Positions 62,334-64,000 of a stretch of DNA of 64,000 bases are shown in pieces (the first letter of the stretch is position 1; each line of letters starts with the position of its first letter). Origin of the DNA: Pedobacter sp. MC2016-05 (GTDB taxonomy: Bacteria; Bacteroidota; Bacteroidia; Sphingobacteriales; Sphingobacteriaceae); contig NZ_JAPIVT010000005.1 of assembly GCF_026239735.1 (NCBI RefSeq), positions 62,001 through 126,000 on the forward strand, given 5' to 3'. Position numbers and translations under genes: made by a program. Below the pieces are notes generated by a model. It worked only from the letters and a program-made list of their open reading frames with translations. It was not told where the DNA came from and searched no databases.

Positions 62334-62368
62334 ACGAAAAAAGCCTTGCAACTTAAAATTGCAAGGCT
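62334..62368 (-). terminator. Terminator of the MlaD-like gene
   Basis: AAGCCTTGCAA pairs with TTGCAAGGCTT (11-bp stem, 7-nt loop), followed on the minus strand by a TTTTT run. It ends the transcript carrying the MCE gene. Confidence 0.85.
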
Positions 62369-62388
62369 TCACACTTTTATAGAATAGA

Positions 62389-63342
62389 CTATTTGTCCTT
62401 TTTGTTTCCACCACCAAATACTGAGAAATGAACGTAGCGCTTAGGATTTGCTTTCAAATCTATCATCAACTCGTCCAGATTTTTAGATGCATTATTTAAA
62501 TTCTGATACATTTTATCATCATTTAATAATAGTCCCAAACTCCCTTTTCCGTCTTTAATACCAGAAATTACACTTTGTAAATCGGCAATAGCATTATTGG
62601 CATTATCTAACGTTTGTTTAAAATTAGCAGCAGCAAACTTATCTGTAACGGTATTTATATTGGTTAGTATATCGCTAATTTTTTGATTGTTATTGTTTAA
62701 GTTGGCAGTAATCCCTTCAACATTCTTAAAAATAGCTTCTATTCGGGCACTTTCTGATCCTACTAAACCATCAACTTTTTTCGAAGTTGTTTCTAATGAA
62801 GCTAAAGTTCCTGCAATACTATTAAAGCTTTTATCAACATTTTTCTGGAAATTCGGATTTAAGATAGAATTCACACTACTTAAAATAGAGTCCATCTTGC
62901 CAATAATTAATTCTGCTTTCTTTTGTACAGGTTGAACTTGTTCCATCAAGCCTTTTTCTACGTTGGCGTTTAATGTGTAGCCATCTTCAGCCATTTTTTT
63001 TGAGTTACCTAACGACATTACAATCGCCTTGCTACCTAAAAGGTCTGTTCCCTCTAATCGAGCAATACTATTTTCTGGAATATCATATTTGCTATTAATA
63101 CTCAAAGTAGCCAAAATTGTTCCGCCAGGTTCTAGCTGCAGTTTAGCAACCCGGCCGATCTGGTATCCATTGATTAAAACGGGTTTAGAAACGGTTAATC
63201 CGTCTACTCTCGTATACCTTGCAAACAAGGTAGTTTCGCTAGAAAAAATGGAATTACCTTTTAAAAAATTGTATCCTATTATGAGTAAAGCGATGGCAAA
63301 TGCTGCTAAAATACCTACTTTGGTTTCGTTTTTAATCTTCAT
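62389..63342 (-). CDS. MCE/MlaD-family lipid-transport protein
   Basis: A 317-residue protein with one N-terminal transmembrane helix (about 10-27, GILAAFAIALLIIGYNF), an MCE domain (RYTRVDGLTVSKPVLINGYQIGRVAKLQLEPGG, about 40-115) and a long C-terminal amphipathic/coiled-coil region (NLNNNNQKISDILTNINTVTDKF). MCE proteins form hexameric rings that carry phospholipid across the envelope. No ABC-transport subunits in view here. Upstream on the same strand is an amidase, a common arrangement in Bacteroidota. Confidence 0.9.
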   Translation of the reverse strand: MKIKNETKVGILAAFAIALLIIGYNFLKGNSIFSSETTLFARYTRVDGLTVSKPVLINGYQIGRVAKLQLEPGGTILATLSINSKYDIPENSIARLEGTDLLGSKAIVMSLGNSKKMAEDGYTLNANVEKGLMEQVQPVQKKAELIIGKMDSILSSVNSILNPNFQKNVDKSFNSIAGTLASLETTSKKVDGLVGSESARIEAIFKNVEGITANLNNNNQKISDILTNINTVTDKFAAANFKQTLDNANNAIADLQSVISGIKDGKGSLGLLLNDDKMYQNLNNASKNLDELMIDLKANPKRYVHFSVFGGGNKKDK

Positions 63343-63512
63343 GAGTGTTTATCTTTGACGGATACAAGCGGTAAAATTAGTAATTATTACTTGTCCGAGG
63401 CGTAATTCTTTAATTTATCGTGCAAATATATGTTGTTATTACATAATGCTTACACAGTTATTTTTGTTTGGTGAATAAGTGGTTTTATACAATTTAAAAA
63501 CTAATTCTACGA

Positions 63513-64000
63513 TTATTTTACCTCAACAGATTTTTTGTAGCTTTTAATTGCAGCCAATATCGAATCTGCAATTTCATTCTGACCTTTTTCAGAGTTGATG
63601 TATTTCTCTTCTTCTTTATTCGATATAAACCCAACTTCAGTTAACACGGCTGGCATTCCACATCTTTGAAGCACCAAAACTCCCTGTTCTTTAACCCCCC
63701 GGCTTGCTCTTTTATCTCTGCTGATGTAACTTGTTTGAATGAGTTTCGCAAATTTAATGCTTTTATCTCGAAACGTATTTTTGAGTAATGATAAAAGAAT
63801 GAACGTCCCCGGATTGTTTGGATCGTAGCCATCGTATTTGCTTTTATAGTTTTTCTCCAGTTTAATATCGGCATTTTCTCTAATCGCAGCATCTTGTTCC
63901 TTTAATCTATGGGATCCTGCAACAAGTGTTTCGGCACCTTTTATGTGTTTATTTCCGGGAGGCATCGAATTGCAATGAATGGAGATAAAAAGATCAGCAT
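63513..64000 (-). CDS. N-acetylmuramoyl-L-alanine amidase (partial, 5' end outside window)
   Basis: C-terminal 162 residues of an Amidase_3-family zinc amidase, cut by the right edge. The reading frame continues to the edge with ADLFISIHCNSMPPG, which holds the family His and Asn, followed by IRENADIKLEKNYKS and the C-terminal catalytic segment ALVLQRCGMPAVLTEVGFISNKEEE with the conserved Glu. It cleaves the amide between N-acetylmuramic acid and L-Ala. The MCE gene is 170 nt downstream. Confidence 0.9.
   Translation of the reverse strand, partial: ADLFISIHCNSMPPGNKHIKGAETLVAGSHRLKEQDAAIRENADIKLEKNYKSKYDGYDPNNPGTFILLSLLKNTFRDKSIKFAKLIQTSYISRDKRASRGVKEQGVLVLQRCGMPAVLTEVGFISNKEEEKYINSEKGQNEIADSILAAIKSYKKSVEVK

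Noticed and set aside
1-64000. CRISPR arrays, insertion sequences, prophage or rRNA
   Set aside because: No regularly spaced repeats, transposase or integrase domains, phage genes or rRNA sequence were seen.

Overview
The window looks like chromosome from a free-living Bacteroidota bacterium of the Sphingobacteriaceae, most probably Pedobacter or a close relative. The support is two SusC/SusD pairs, a regulator joining a beta-propeller to a LuxR helix-turn-helix, an ECF-sigma/FecR/TonB-receptor cassette, TAnnTTTG-type promoter elements in place of the proteobacterial -10, weak Shine-Dalgarno sequences, and gene families typical of Pedobacter (DUF983, DUF3891, PASTA-MltG-thioesterase-YihY block). 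The genus is an inference; no rRNA gene is present.

Layout. 1-8.6 kb: mixed accessory genes (MBL-fold hydrolase, AlkB-type dioxygenase, exported methyltransferase, DUF3891, secreted GH13 amylase, AI-2E-family permease, a second methyltransferase). 8.9-22.6 kb: a polysaccharide utilisation locus with a Y_Y_Y/LuxR regulator, a PL14-like surface lipoprotein, SusC, SusD, a GH30 glycosidase, a GH5 glycosidase with a C-terminal carbohydrate-binding module and, closely spaced behind them, a seven-haem cytochrome c. The enzyme set suggests a fungal- or yeast-type beta-glucan (GH30 of the beta-1,6-glucanase kind). 22.7-26.1 kb: a Crp/Fnr regulator divergent from a PRISE-like reductase, with an Fnr-like operator between them, then a secreted alpha/beta hydrolase with an extra N-terminal beta domain. 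26.2-33.3 kb: sigma factor, FecR and two tandem STN-type TonB receptors. 33.5-35.7 kb: a receiver-only response regulator, another Crp/Fnr regulator and a sterol-desaturase-family hydroxylase preceded by an 18-bp direct repeat. 35.8-40.9 kb: a CAZyme-free SusC/SusD pair whose leader holds a clear SAM-I (S-box) riboswitch with an intrinsic terminator. This is the most striking item in the window.

41-64 kb is visibly more AT-rich and is mostly core genome: TlpA-like thioredoxin, tRNA-Ser(UGA), YihY, thioesterase, MltG, PASTA protein, D-Ala-D-Ala ligase, a third Crp/Fnr regulator, DUF983, CutC, DUF2314, glycosylasparaginase, omega-amidase plus methionine/glutamine aminotransferase, SerC and SerA, SAM hydrolase, PhoH, PurC, a STAS protein, RNase Z, an MlaD/MCE protein and the 3' part of an N-acetylmuramoyl-L-alanine amidase cut by the right edge.

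How it works together: the glucan locus senses, binds, cleaves and imports a polysaccharide. The riboswitch SusCD pair should be made when SAM (hence methionine) is scarce, which would make it an outer-membrane importer of a sulfur or methionine source. I saw no insertion sequence, CRISPR array, phage gene or rRNA.
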